Assembly: GCA_026005035.1 (NCBI GenBank)
Contig: BPKH01000003.1
Span: 62,001 to 126,000, forward strand
Direction: 5' to 3'
Length of the DNA: 64,000 nt
DNA from: Porticoccaceae bacterium
Lineage (GTDB): Bacteria > Pseudomonadota > Gammaproteobacteria > Pseudomonadales > Porticoccaceae
In this document: positions 23,310 to 31,989 of the stretch, in pieces
Position numbering within the stretch: the stretch's first letter is position 1
Layout of the letters: each line of letters starts with the position of its first letter
Notes under the pieces: generated by a model
What the model was told of the DNA's origin: nothing
The model's input: the letters and a program-made list of their open reading frames with translations, nothing else
The model's database searches: none
Translations under genes and position numbers: made by a program

Positions 23310-23828
23310 ATGACGATCAGGAGGCGTCGGCGTAGCCGGATGATGTCGCTGGCCGTGGCGGTGGGGGCCGCGGGCATTCTGTCCACGACCCCGGCTGTCG
23401 CCTGGAAGGCCCATTATCACAAAGGAGACCTTTTGGCCTTCCGCTGCAACGACAACATGCTGGGGCCCTATTCTGGCAATCGGGTGGGCCGCGACATCGT
23501 CGCACCCGGGCTGTGCAAGGATCATGACGGCCTTGCCAATCCCGGCGAGGGTGTGGTGCTGATAGCGTTGCAGGCCGATCCAAAGAGTGGCGTCGAGGAG
23601 AAATGTCCGCCGGCCGCTGCGGGAACCAGACGGGTGAAGTGCGAATATCGTGAGCACAAGGATGAACGCGGCCGGCCCTCCTACCGGGACAACAGTGGTC
23701 GGCCCGTTCTGAGTGCGGACGGGGAAATCGCAGCGCCGACCGGTACCGGAGATTCGGCCAGGCCGCCCAAACGCGGCCGTGGCGGCGAAGCGGTTTGCGA
23801 CGAGAGGTGTCCGGGCACTGCTCCGTAG
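23310..23828 (+). CDS. Secreted protein of unknown function
   Basis: A 172-residue protein with a clear Sec signal peptide: RRRRRSRMM, hydrophobic SLAVAVGAAGILST, cleavage likely after TPAVA before WKAHYHKG. The mature part is polar and contains six cysteines (such as FRCNDNM, LCKDHDG, EKCPPAA, KCEYREH and VCDERCPG), suggesting disulfide bonds in the periplasm or outside. GAAGAGGAG lies ahead of ATG 23310. No family is recognised. It stands alone in a REP-rich stretch beside a gor gene, which suggests accessory DNA. Confidence 0.65.
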   Translation: MTIRRRRRSRMMSLAVAVGAAGILSTTPAVAWKAHYHKGDLLAFRCNDNMLGPYSGNRVGRDIVAPGLCKDHDGLANPGEGVVLIALQADPKSGVEEKCPPAAAGTRRVKCEYREHKDERGRPSYRDNSGRPVLSADGEIAAPTGTGDSARPPKRGRGGEAVCDERCPGTAP

Positions 23829-23869
23829 CGCTTGAAAGGCAGGGAAGGCCGGGGGTGCCGCGGGCGTTT

Positions 23870-23900
23870 CCCGGATTCCGCTTCGCTTCATCCGGGCTAC
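23870..23900. repeat. REP-like single arm, copy 3
   Basis: A single arm (CCCGGATTCCGCTTCGCTTC, then ATCCGGGCTAC) without a facing partner, in the 298-base gap between the secreted protein and gor. I see nothing else in this gap. Confidence 0.75.
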
Positions 23901-24126
23901 ACTTCTACGCTTCTCCCCTCACGACCATAGTCCCAGCCGCCAGTAACCCGTCGCCGTCAGCCGCCGGTCATGTCCACGGCCGTTCCCACAGGGTTACCCG
24001 TACCCCAGGCGAGGCCGGAGAGGGGTAGCTGCACGCCGACGATCCGCCCTACCGGATCGCGCCGCCCGCCCCCATTCCCGACCTCCACCGGTGGCGTGCC
24101 GTCCGCGCATCGGCAGTGGCTGCGAG

Positions 24127-25539
24127 CTACGCCCGGCGGTGCTCGGGGGCGCGCAGGAGCACGAACTCCTCGGCGCTCGTGGGATGCAGCGCCGTCGTGC
24201 GATCGAGGTCTGCCTTTTTCAGCCCCATCTTCATGGCGGTGGCAAAACCCTGGATGATCTCCGGCGCATCCGGGCCCAGCATGTGCATGCCGAGCACCCG
24301 GTCGGTCGCGGGATCGACGATCACCTTGACGAAGCTGCGCTCCTCGCGCCCGGCGAGTGTGTGGCGCAGCGGCCGGAAGCCGCTCTGGTAGACGTCGACC
24401 TCGCCGAGCTCGTCCAGCGCGTCCTCCTCGCTCATGCCGACGGTGGCCAGCGGCGGCAGCGAGAACACGGCGCTGGGCACGTCCCGGTGGTCGACGCGGG
24501 TCGGCCGGCCGTGGAAGCGTGTCAGCGCGAAGGCGTGGCCCTCCCGGATCGCCACGGGGGTGAGATTGACGCGGTTGGTCACATCCCCCACCGCCCAGAT
24601 CGACTCCACATTGGTTCGCGAATCGTCGTCGACGACGATGGCTCCGTCCGGAGCGCATTCCACGCCCGCCGCCTCGAGCCCCAGACCTGTGGTATTGGGG
24701 CGGCGGCCGATGGCGAACAGCACCTCGTCGGCGATGAGCCGGGCGCCGCTGTCGAGCGTCACGTCGAGCGCGCCGTCCGCGCGGCAGGCGAGGGATGCGA
24801 CATTGTCCTCGAGCACGATGTCGATGCCTCTTGCGGCGAGCGCCTCCTGCAGGCGCAGCCTCAGGTCCATGTCGAAACCGCGCAGGATCGGCCGGCGCCG
24901 GTAGACGAGGGTGACGGCGGCGCCCAGCCCGTGCATGATCGAGGCGAATTCGACGGCGATGTAGCCCGCGCCCACCACCACGAGCCGCCCGGGAAAGCGC
25001 GGCAGGTGGAAGATCTCGTTCGAGGTGATCCCGTATTCGCCGCCGGGCAGGTGCTTCGGCCGCACGGGCGTGCCGCCGGTGGCGATCAGGATGGTGTCCG
25101 CCTCGACCAGCCGGCCGGAGGAGACGAGCTCGACCCTGTGGGCGTCCCTCAGCCGCGCGCGTTCGCTGACGATCACGACCCCGGCCTTCGTCAGCGTCTC
25201 GATGTAGAGACCGTTCAGGCGGTCCACCTCGCGCTGGACGGCGGCCTTCAGCGCCGCCCAGTCGAAGCGGGGCGGGGAATCGAACGACCAGCCGTAGCCG
25301 CGGGCGTCCGCGAAATCCTCGGCGAAATGCGCGGCGTAGGCCATCAGCTTCTTCGGGATGCAGCCGCGGATCACGCAGGTGCCGCCGACGCGGTATTCCT
25401 CCGCCACCATCACCCGCGCGCCGGCCTCGGCGGCGATCCGGGCCGCCCGCACGCCACCCGAGCCCGCGCCGATGACGAAGAGATCGACGCGCGCCGGAAT
25501 CTCCTCGCCCGCTGTCTTGACCGAGTCGCTCGCAGCCAT
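24127..25539 (-). CDS. gor: Glutathione-disulfide reductase (GR)
   Basis: A 470-residue class I pyridine-nucleotide disulfide oxidoreductase that reduces glutathione disulfide with NADPH. FAD-binding VIGAGSGGVRAARIAAEAGA, the redox disulfide GGTCVIRGCIPKKLMAYA, the NADPH site VVVGAGYIAVEFASIM, the second FAD stretch SIWAVGDVTNRVNLTPVAI and the C-terminal LHPTSAEEF (His-Glu pair) are all intact. The GGTCVIRGC form is the one usual in Alphaproteobacteria and plants, while enteric gamma GRs have GGTCVNVGC; this hints at transfer. ATG 25539 is chosen over an upstream start for lack of conservation before MAASDSV. The nearby GST gene may use its product. Confidence 0.92.
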   Translation of the reverse strand: MAASDSVKTAGEEIPARVDLFVIGAGSGGVRAARIAAEAGARVMVAEEYRVGGTCVIRGCIPKKLMAYAAHFAEDFADARGYGWSFDSPPRFDWAALKAAVQREVDRLNGLYIETLTKAGVVIVSERARLRDAHRVELVSSGRLVEADTILIATGGTPVRPKHLPGGEYGITSNEIFHLPRFPGRLVVVGAGYIAVEFASIMHGLGAAVTLVYRRRPILRGFDMDLRLRLQEALAARGIDIVLEDNVASLACRADGALDVTLDSGARLIADEVLFAIGRRPNTTGLGLEAAGVECAPDGAIVVDDDSRTNVESIWAVGDVTNRVNLTPVAIREGHAFALTRFHGRPTRVDHRDVPSAVFSLPPLATVGMSEEDALDELGEVDVYQSGFRPLRHTLAGREERSFVKVIVDPATDRVLGMHMLGPDAPEIIQGFATAMKMGLKKADLDRTTALHPTSAEEFVLLRAPEHRRA

Positions 25540-25837
25540 GGGCGCGCCTTCCTGCTTCTTCCCAGATTTTGGAAGAATACCCTCCCCCTCCCTCAACACC
25601 AGCCGCGGTAGGCCGCGAAGGACTCGCTGCTTTGCCGTTCATTGGCTGTGAATCGGGTCCGATTTCCGCCGTCTCGCCGCTGGTCTTCCCTTTTTATCCG
25701 GCTCGTTGGCAGGATTCATTCCCGCCGGGGCGTATACACCGCGGCAATCTGACGGAAAGGGATGAGCTTCGGGCGCGCTGGTCAAATAACCCAGGGAGAA
25801 GGCCAGCGGGGTGGATGCGTCGGTGTGGTGGGTGTCT
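25540..25837. other. Gene-free stretch upstream of gor
   Basis: About 300 bases between gor and the first of three REP-like arms. I see no coding sequence, tRNA or clear promoter; it presumably carries the gor promoter. Confidence 0.4.
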
Positions 25838-25998
25838 CCCCGGATTCCGCTTCGCTCCATCCGGGCTACGGAGGCTCGTGGCGTAGCCCGGATGGAGGCG
25901 CGCAGCGCCGCAATCCGGGAAAAGGTGAGAGCGGGGAACGGGTTGAGATTTCGAACGGGTTGGGATTCCCCGGATTCCGCTTCGCTCCATCCGGGCTA
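25838..25998. repeat. REP-like array, copy 4 (three arms)
   Basis: Three arms alternate in direction: 25838-25869 (CCCCGGATTCCGCTTCGCTC type), 25883-25920 (GTAGCCCGGATGGAGGCGCG type) and 25968-25998 (the first type again). The last arm ends two bases before the stop codon of the next minus-strand gene, so it may act as its transcription end. Confidence 0.85.
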
Positions 25999-26000
25999 GA

Positions 26001-27083
26001 TTACTCGGCGGGTCGTGGCGGGCGGCGCACCGGTTCCCCGAGACAGCGGACGCGAAAGTATGCCGTTGCCGGTGCTGCCGCGTTTGCGGGGGCGGTGATC
26101 TCAAGCCGCCGCCAGCCTTCCCGCACCGCCTCACCCTGCTGTCCGCCCGTGGTGATGCGGGTAGTGGAGGAAGGCACCTCCACCTGGAGGTGCAAGGGAG
26201 GCAGGGGATGCGCACCCGGCCCCTTGGCGTAGAGCTTGCGCTCGGGGCCCGCGGATCCCTGTTCGTTGCGGATGCGATAGCGCACGAAACCCGCCCGGGT
26301 GGTGTGCACCGCTCCGGTGAAGACGAGCTCCGCTGGGCAGGGACCCTCGTACTCGGGCTTGTCCACCCGCCATTCCACCCCGCGAATCCAGGACTCGGCG
26401 GGCTTGGTGGGTGGAATCTGCAACACCGCTTTTTTAAGGGGAGGCTTGTCGTTATCGCCGTCCTCTTTGGGGGCCGGCTTACCGCCAGCGTGCCCGACAC
26501 AGTGGACCCAAAGGCCGAACTTGGCCTCGGCCGTCTCGAAGAATCCGGGAAGAGTGGGGTGCTGGCAGGTGAGGACGGCATCTGCTGGCACCCGCGCGGG
26601 GATCCGCAACGCGATGCCGCTCTTTACCCAGTCCTTGCGGGAGAGGGTCGTGCCCGCGGCGCGCGCCCGCAGAGCGTCGTTGCAGGCGGCGACGGGGTCG
26701 AAGTCCGCCACTGCCGCCTGGGGCACCTTGACCACCAGTCGCTTGCTGAAGAGTTCGCCGCGGCCGCCGCCCACCCGCGTCGAGGCTCGCACACCCGACA
26801 CCGTAAGGGTCACCGACTCGGCGCGCCGGTTTCCGGGGCAGAAGCCCGAGACCTGAGCCACGAAGGTGAGGGGTTGGTGGGCGTTGCCCACGAAATCGAA
26901 GCGGTCGGGATGTTCGGCGTACACCCGATACAAGGGGCCTGCCACCGGCAGGCGCTCTCCGATGGGAAGTTCGGGACCCAGCTTATAGGGTCCTTCCTCA
27001 AGGGAAAGCGCCGCGACATCGGCGGCGAGCAAAGCGATCGACCAGGCGGCCCATCGCTGCAACTTGCGCCCCATCGGCCTCAT
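26001..27083 (-). CDS. Secreted protein of unknown function
   Basis: A 360-residue protein with an N-terminal signal peptide (RWAAWSIALLAADVAALS). The mature part is beta-rich with three repeating strand blocks, each about 90-110 residues and centred on an extended run (FVAQVSGFCPGNRRAESVTL, VLTCQHPTLPGFFETAEAKF, ELVFTGAVHTTRAGFVRYRI), as in proteins built of Ig-like or fibronectin-like modules. Cysteines pair with these blocks. A Lys/Pro-rich linker (KPAPKEDGDNDKPPLKKA) joins modules two and three. GGAGGG six bases before ATG 27083 fits. No homologue is recognised; the location is presumably periplasm or cell surface. Confidence 0.6.
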   Translation of the reverse strand: MRPMGRKLQRWAAWSIALLAADVAALSLEEGPYKLGPELPIGERLPVAGPLYRVYAEHPDRFDFVGNAHQPLTFVAQVSGFCPGNRRAESVTLTVSGVRASTRVGGGRGELFSKRLVVKVPQAAVADFDPVAACNDALRARAAGTTLSRKDWVKSGIALRIPARVPADAVLTCQHPTLPGFFETAEAKFGLWVHCVGHAGGKPAPKEDGDNDKPPLKKAVLQIPPTKPAESWIRGVEWRVDKPEYEGPCPAELVFTGAVHTTRAGFVRYRIRNEQGSAGPERKLYAKGPGAHPLPPLHLQVEVPSSTTRITTGGQQGEAVREGWRRLEITAPANAAAPATAYFRVRCLGEPVRRPPRPAE

Positions 27084-27159
27084 TTCGATCCCTCCTGGAC
27101 CGCTTTCCGAAAGCCTAGCCCCTTTTTTCCAAAGCGCCAGCTTCTGGTTTGGAGTTGTG

Positions 27160-27280
27160 GTAGCCCGGATGGAGGCGCGCAGCGCCGCAATCCGGGGTAA
27201 GGGGCGAGCGCGGGGAGTTGGCTTGGGATTTCCCGGATTCCGCTTCGCTCCATCCGGGCTACAAGCTCCATCCGGGCTAC
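27160..27280. repeat. REP-like palindromic pair, copy 5, with partial duplication
   Basis: Arms at 27160-27198 (TAGCCCGGATGGAGGCGCGC type) and 27232-27262 (CCCGGATTCCGCTTCGCTCC type). The last 16 bases of the second arm (GCTCCATCCGGGCTAC) are repeated at 27265-27280. Confidence 0.85.
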
Positions 27281-27380
27281 GGGCTCGGCTGGGCTCCGAG
27301 ACTTCCCTCCTGTGCTAAAAAAGCTCAACGCGCTTGTCTCGCGGGTGAGGCCGGAAAACGCGCAGGAGGGGGGAACATCC

Positions 27381-28313
27381 GTGGCTGTCGATGGCGTCAA
27401 GGGTGCGCAGGCCGAGCGGGTGGCGAGAATCCTGCGGCGCCTGCGCGGCGCGGCGGCAGTGGGCTTGCTGTTGGTGGCGGGTGTGGGCTTCTGGGAGCAC
27501 CGGGAGGGGATGCGCTTTTCCGAAACCACCACCGGCACGGTGGTGGCGCTGACCCGAGCGGAGTACAGTGGTGCCGGCCGCGGCGACTCGACGCCGCCGC
27601 GGATCGAGTACCAGGTGGCGGGACGAGCCTACAGCCTGGTGCGCCCCCGCGCCGTCTTCGACCTGTTCCGCTTCGACGAAATCGGCGAGCCTGTTCCGCT
27701 CCGCTACGACCCTCGACACCCCGAGCAGGCCGTCGTCGACCTGCCCTGGTATCGGTATCCTGTCACCGGGACGCTGGGCCTTCTGGTGGCCATGTTTCTC
27801 GGTGCCGTCCTCTGGTTCAACACCGTCGGCCGCCACTCCCTGGAGGTGGGCCTCGAGCGGCGGGAGCGTCTCGCCAAGCGCTATCACACCCTACCCAGCG
27901 CCGGGTCGAACCGCCGGCGCATCCTGGCGGGGCTGCACCGGTATCTGGCCGCCCTGATGCTGATTCCGATCCCACTCCTTCTGTTCGGCGTCTTCCAGCG
28001 GGACCCGTGGCCGGCGATCGCGGCCTTTGCCATCGCCATCTGGCTGGGTCGCCGTCTCCGCGCCGTCGCCCGCTGCCCCCATTGTGGCGCTTCGTTGTTC
28101 GAGGCCATCCAGCCCGGGGCGCCGGCAGGTCACCACCCCTTGTGGTTGCGGGATCTCCTCGCCGGGGGCAAACCCCTCGAGTGCGCTTCCTGCGGACGGG
28201 AGCTGGATTCGCTCTCCAGCAATCGGCCGGCGGACGAATCCTCCGTCCCTGGAGCTCCTCCCCCCCAGGTCCGGGCGCCAAGCCAAAAACGGTCCCGGCA
28301 GGCGCGACGGTGA
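27381..28313 (+). CDS. DUF3592 membrane protein with C-terminal zinc-ribbon-like part
   Basis: A 310-residue protein. Helices at AAAVGLLLVAGVGFW, then a DUF3592 fold: ETTTGTVVALTRAEYSG, PPRIEYQVAGRAYSL, and the conserved YDPRHPEQAVVD. Two more helices follow (TGTLGLLVAMFLGAVLWF and LAALMLIPIPLLLFGVF), then two CxxC pairs (RCPHCGAS and ECASCGRE), which could bind zinc. DUF3592 function is unknown. GTG 27381 is taken as start because AGGAGGGGGG stands eight bases before; GTG 27312 has no such site. It is convergent with a larger DUF3592 gene, with 17 bases between stops. Confidence 0.7.
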   Translation: MAVDGVKGAQAERVARILRRLRGAAAVGLLLVAGVGFWEHREGMRFSETTTGTVVALTRAEYSGAGRGDSTPPRIEYQVAGRAYSLVRPRAVFDLFRFDEIGEPVPLRYDPRHPEQAVVDLPWYRYPVTGTLGLLVAMFLGAVLWFNTVGRHSLEVGLERRERLAKRYHTLPSAGSNRRRILAGLHRYLAALMLIPIPLLLFGVFQRDPWPAIAAFAIAIWLGRRLRAVARCPHCGASLFEAIQPGAPAGHHPLWLRDLLAGGKPLECASCGRELDSLSSNRPADESSVPGAPPPQVRAPSQKRSRQARR

Positions 28314-28330
28314 CGTGCGGCCGACCGGCT

Positions 28331-30541
28331 CTAGTTACCGCCGAAGGACCGGGAGGGACCGAGGACCACCCACACGGGTGCGAGCGTTCGCTGGTCGTGG
28401 CCCAGATAGTGGAAGTCCACCTCCACCCAACTGTCGAGAGTGAAGGGGTGATGGGGATCGATGGCCGCATCCTCCAAAGAGACGCTGGCTTCGAAGGTTC
28501 GGGCCTGGGCGACCGCGTCGAGGGCTGCGCCCCCCTCCGCGGGAAACAGGTGGCACTCGTTGAAGCGCACCGCCTTCCAGCGCTCTTGGGAGGACCAACC
28601 CCCGGGGGGCGGCGGCTCGTCGTAGACCACTTGGCTCGCCACGCGACAACCGTCGCCCGCGTAGCCGCTGCCGTCTCGTTGAGCGTAGACGAAGAAATAC
28701 TGGTAATCGAGCCAGGGCGACAGACCCGGCTGTAGCAGCAGGGCCCACGAAGCGCGACTGCCAACGGAAGTCGTCGGCGGCAAGTCTGCGGCCGGGATGA
28801 TGACCGCCGCGTAGAGCCGATCCCCGTGCCAACCGAGCAGCAGCCGACTGCGGCGGCCGTGCGGAGCCCCCGGCAGGGGCGATTGAAGCGCCGCTGACCA
28901 GACGTTCTCTTCCAGGCGGCCGTCCACCCGGGGAGGTTCGGGAAGGGCCGGCACTACCTGGAGGAGGGCGCCCTCGGGCGGGGTGCGCCGCGCCGCCCGC
29001 GCAAGCAGCAGGGCCCGCACCGCTTGCTCTTCGGGGTACAGATCGCGCTGGTGGCGGTGGCGCAGCACTCGGCGGGCGAATTCGGGATCCCTGCGCAGGC
29101 GCTGGTAGTGGGGTCGGTGCATCTTGCACAAGAGAAGATCCCGCAGGGTATCTTCCGACGCGGCATCCGGCGCGGGGAGCGCCGCCGCCACCCGGTCGGC
29201 GCAGAGGGACGGACCCGGCCGAAGGTCGGCGGCCGGTTCGGCGGACCCCGATAGATCCGGTTGGGGCACGGGGGGCGAAGCGACCGCGGCGCTGCCCCCG
29301 GCAGCCGGGCTTCGCGGTTCGGGCGACTGTCGGAGCCGCTCGGTCTCCATCCAATGCCAGCTCCACAAACCGGCGGTAATCAAGAGGATGGGAATCACCA
29401 GCCAGATGCCGCCCTCGCGCACCTGGAGGCGTTGGCCGGCAGGGTACGGGCGGCGGGGCGTGTCGACGTAGAGTTCGAGCAATCTGCGCGTGGCCACCTG
29501 AATGAACAGCAACGCCGCCACCATCACCGCGGCGAACAGCTCAAAGGGCCGGCCGGTTTCGGGATAGCCAGCGCGCCAGGCCCAATAGAGGGCACCCACA
29601 GGCACCGCGCTGGCGAGGAGGGACAAGCGGACGATCACCCGCCGCGCCGTGGTCGGGTCGGCCCGCCGGCTGGGAAAATCGACAGGAGAGTCCGCCGGCG
29701 TTCCCCGATGAACCCGCTCGAGCGCTTCTTCGAGAGTGGCCGGCGGCTCGATTCCGGCGGCGCGGGCGCGCGCCGCTTGCCGTTCGGCCAGCGAGCGCGC
29801 ACCGAAGACCACCACCGGGCCGATGAGGGGCACAGCGAAACCCCACCAGGGGAATCTGCCCTGCCAGGCATCCCAAGCGATGGGGATACACATCAACGTC
29901 CACAACAAACTGAAAAAGACGGCGAAGGAGAGGGGAATCCCCCGCACCCCCTGAGTTATGCCATCGGGGGAGAGGAGCGGCTCTTTCGCGTCCTCGCCCG
30001 CGCGCCCAAAACGGACCGTCAGCCAGGCGAGTCCGGCACTAAACAGAAAGAACACCACTCCCAGCAGAAAACCGATCACCAGGCGCGAGTCCACCTCGGG
30101 ACGCAGCACGGCCCGTGCCGGGTCCGACGGATCGTAGTAGACCCGCACTTGCCGTCCCGGCGGATACTGCCGCACCAGCGAGCGCGCCCACTGGGCGTTG
30201 CCTCCGCCCTCCGTCCAGGTGATGCGCCGCCCCGAGTAGGTGCGCCCCGCCACCGAGTAGCGGTAGTGAACCACCGGCTGCTCGGAATCGGCGTTACCCA
30301 ACCGTACGACGCGGGATTCGAGCACGACCCCCGGAGCCTGCGGCCAATTCCGGGCCTTGAGCGCCTGGGCCATTTCCCAGCCGGTGCGCAGGGCAAAACC
30401 GAGGCCGATCAGGGCCAAGAGGAGAAGGGGGAGGGGAATACGCTGATTTTTCTTCTGCAGCACGAGCGTTACCGCCCCGCCGTTCCTTGCCGCTTGGGGT
30501 TCAAGGTACGGGGGCAGGTTCGTCTTGGCAAGCGGCGCCAC
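28331..30541 (-). CDS. Large DUF3592 multi-domain membrane protein
   Basis: A 736-residue protein. Near the N-terminus is a DUF3592 unit (APGVVLESRVVRLGN, QPVVHYRYSVAGRTYSGRRI, VRVYYDPSDPARAVLRP), followed by six or so hydrophobic helices to about residue 400, a Pro/Ser-rich linker, and a C-terminal soluble part of about 330 residues. The last 180 residues (PRVDGRLEENVWSAALQSPL and FTLDSWVEVDFHYLGHD) recall carbohydrate-binding CBM9-like domains that bear VDG...W, a weak similarity. GTG 30541 has no ribosome site; GTG 30463 (VLQKKNQRIPLPL) may be the true start. Paralogous by its DUF3592 unit to the convergent neighbour. Confidence 0.6.
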   Translation of the reverse strand: MAPLAKTNLPPYLEPQAARNGGAVTLVLQKKNQRIPLPLLLLALIGLGFALRTGWEMAQALKARNWPQAPGVVLESRVVRLGNADSEQPVVHYRYSVAGRTYSGRRITWTEGGGNAQWARSLVRQYPPGRQVRVYYDPSDPARAVLRPEVDSRLVIGFLLGVVFFLFSAGLAWLTVRFGRAGEDAKEPLLSPDGITQGVRGIPLSFAVFFSLLWTLMCIPIAWDAWQGRFPWWGFAVPLIGPVVVFGARSLAERQAARARAAGIEPPATLEEALERVHRGTPADSPVDFPSRRADPTTARRVIVRLSLLASAVPVGALYWAWRAGYPETGRPFELFAAVMVAALLFIQVATRRLLELYVDTPRRPYPAGQRLQVREGGIWLVIPILLITAGLWSWHWMETERLRQSPEPRSPAAGGSAAVASPPVPQPDLSGSAEPAADLRPGPSLCADRVAAALPAPDAASEDTLRDLLLCKMHRPHYQRLRRDPEFARRVLRHRHQRDLYPEEQAVRALLLARAARRTPPEGALLQVVPALPEPPRVDGRLEENVWSAALQSPLPGAPHGRRSRLLLGWHGDRLYAAVIIPAADLPPTTSVGSRASWALLLQPGLSPWLDYQYFFVYAQRDGSGYAGDGCRVASQVVYDEPPPPGGWSSQERWKAVRFNECHLFPAEGGAALDAVAQARTFEASVSLEDAAIDPHHPFTLDSWVEVDFHYLGHDQRTLAPVWVVLGPSRSFGGN

Positions 30542-30682
30542 TTCGTCGCAGGGCCCGCTCTCCTTTGCATTGGCACAGGCTTGCGCCGCCGGCCACCCCG
30601 CGCTAGGGGGATCCTTTCAAGCGAGGGCGGCGATGTTCGGCGATCCGTTCGGCAAGACGGGGGCTGAAAGATCGAGGCCCGG

Positions 30683-31006
30683 TCAGCTTTTTCGAATCGG
30701 AGACGACCTAGGTGCTGAGCTGCTGCCGGGCAGCAGAGGCCTTCTGGGCATCCTGCGCTCGGAGTGGTCTGGGACGGCGCGGGTCAGAAGACCACCCGCG
30801 ACGGGTCTGCTCCAGGCGGCCGCGACCGCCATGTTCCCGGACAATCCTCGAAGCAGACGCGGAGGATCCTGCTTCAGGTGGATGTCGAAAAGGATCTCGA
30901 TGTCGTCGAGCAAAACGAGCACCCCTGAGGCTTTACCCACGATGCCTCCCAAGAGCCTTGCGGCCTGCTTGGGTTCGCTCTCCCGGTGGAACGCAACGGG
31001 GCGGTT
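30683..31006 (-). pseudogene. BrxF-like P-loop protein, C-terminal remnant (BREX type 3)
   Basis: An open stretch of about 107 codons bounded upstream by an in-frame stop at 31007. It reads QAARLLGGIVGKASGVLVLL, DDIEILFDIHLKQDPPRLLR and GLSGNMAVAAAW, then GGLLTRAVPDHSERR. This matches my memory of the C-terminal half of BrxF from BREX-3 phage-defence loci (LLDxIEILFDxxLxxDPLRLLQGLxRNxTVVAAW...LTYAxPDHPEYRR pattern), including Walker-B-like LLDDIE. The N-terminal Walker A part is missing. It follows the helicase remnant in the same direction, so it is a leftover of a lost defence operon. The family name is a judgement from recall and needs a profile search. Confidence 0.5.
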
Positions 31007-31129
31007 CTAGCCCGGTCAGGGAATGCCGGCTACCCAATGCGGTGGGGCCGGGGGGCGGAGAGGGGAATCGCGCCTTGCCGAGTGCGAGGCGTGCCAGAAC
31101 GAGACGGGCTTGCGGAAAGGCCGCGCTGA

Positions 31130-31490
31130 ACGGGGCCCAGAGGGGAGGTGAAGCGCGCCGGCTGGCTCCCCATCGAACGGCATCCAAGAAGGCCTCGAGG
31201 CGTTCCACGTCGTCGAGGCCCGAGAGGTCGGGAAGACCGGCGCGCTCCAGGACTCGCGCACCGGGTTCGAGTTCCCACACGACCTCGATGTCCTCACCCA
31301 GCGAATCGTCTTCCAACGAGGAGAGACTCACGACGTGTTGGGCGATGAAGGAGGTTCCACAGTCCTCCCCGAGAGCGCCACCGTTCACTTCGGTGACACT
31401 CCAGAGGCGTCGGCGAACCTCGACCATCTGTCCAGGCTCCGGAATCACGGTCACCATTTTCTGGACCGAAGCCTCGCGTGCCGTCGGCAT
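31130..31490 (-). pseudogene. DrmD/BrxHII-like SNF2 helicase, N-terminal remnant
   Basis: From ATG 31490 (GGAGAG six bases upstream) about 120 residues match the start of SNF2-type helicases annotated as DrmD or BrxHII: VIPEPGQMVEVRRRLWSVTE, then QHVVSLSSLEDDSLGEDIEV, VWELEPGARVLERAGLPDLS and ERLEAFLDAVRWGAS, LWAPF. In full-length proteins the ATP-binding DDVGLGKTIEAG region follows shortly after; here similarity ends near 31130 and the frame continues as meaningless sequence to a stop at 30933. So the motor domains (about 900 residues) are gone. It begins just after the vsr stop, in the same operon. Confidence 0.6.
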
Positions 31491-31494
31491 GTCT

Positions 31495-31989
31495 CTACTC
31501 TCCATCCGTTCGCATCCCACGTCGTTTGGTGAATCGTTTCCTGCGCTCTTCCACGGCTCTCACGATCCGTTCCACCACATCGTCTGGCGGCTCGTGCTCC
31601 CATACGCGGATGACCAACCAGCCATTCTCTCGTAGCCTTCTGTCCGTGTCGGCATCACGCGCCCGGTTGGTCTCGATCTTATCCCGCCAGAAATCGGCGT
31701 TCGCCTTGGGCCAAGTGCCGTGTACTGGACACCCATGCCAGAAACATCCATCTACGTAGACGGCGACCTTGATTCCAGGGAACACGATGTCTCCTCTACG
31801 CCGCGGTTTGGTCAGGACCGGGTAGTCGACTCGGTATCTCAGTCCCTTGGCGAAAAGACGCTTTCTGATCTCTTTTTCCGGTGGGGTATCCCTCTGTCCC
31901 GTCGCCGACATGCGGCGACTCACTGCCGCCGAAGAAGGGAGAGGTGGCGTGTCATTCCTCGTTTTCTTTCCTGTCGTACCCCGCTTCAC
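31495..31989 (-). CDS. vsr: Very short patch repair endonuclease (Vsr)
   Basis: A 164-residue endonuclease that nicks DNA 5' of the T in T:G mismatches made by deamination of 5-methylcytosine. Motifs: KEIRKRLFAKGLRYRVDYPV, GDIVFPGIKVAVYVDGCFWH, GCPVHGTWPKANADFWRDKI and GWLVIRVWEHEPPDD. The metal-binding Asp and DGCFWHGC box are intact. ATG 31989 overlaps the stop of the cytosine methyltransferase gene as ATGA, the classic dcm-vsr coupling. The region has lower GC than the core genome, in line with acquisition. Confidence 0.93.
   Translation of the reverse strand: MKRGTTGKKTRNDTPPLPSSAAVSRRMSATGQRDTPPEKEIRKRLFAKGLRYRVDYPVLTKPRRRGDIVFPGIKVAVYVDGCFWHGCPVHGTWPKANADFWRDKIETNRARDADTDRRLRENGWLVIRVWEHEPPDDVVERIVRAVEERRKRFTKRRGMRTDGE

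Noticed and set aside
25838-25998. CRISPR-like array
   Set aside because: Arms alternate in direction, vary in spacing and occur singly elsewhere; no cas gene is present. They are REP-like palindromes.
30525-31010. Plus-strand open frame covering the BrxF remnant
   Set aside because: It shows no family resemblance and no ribosome site, and the minus strand carries the recognisable BrxF-like sequence.
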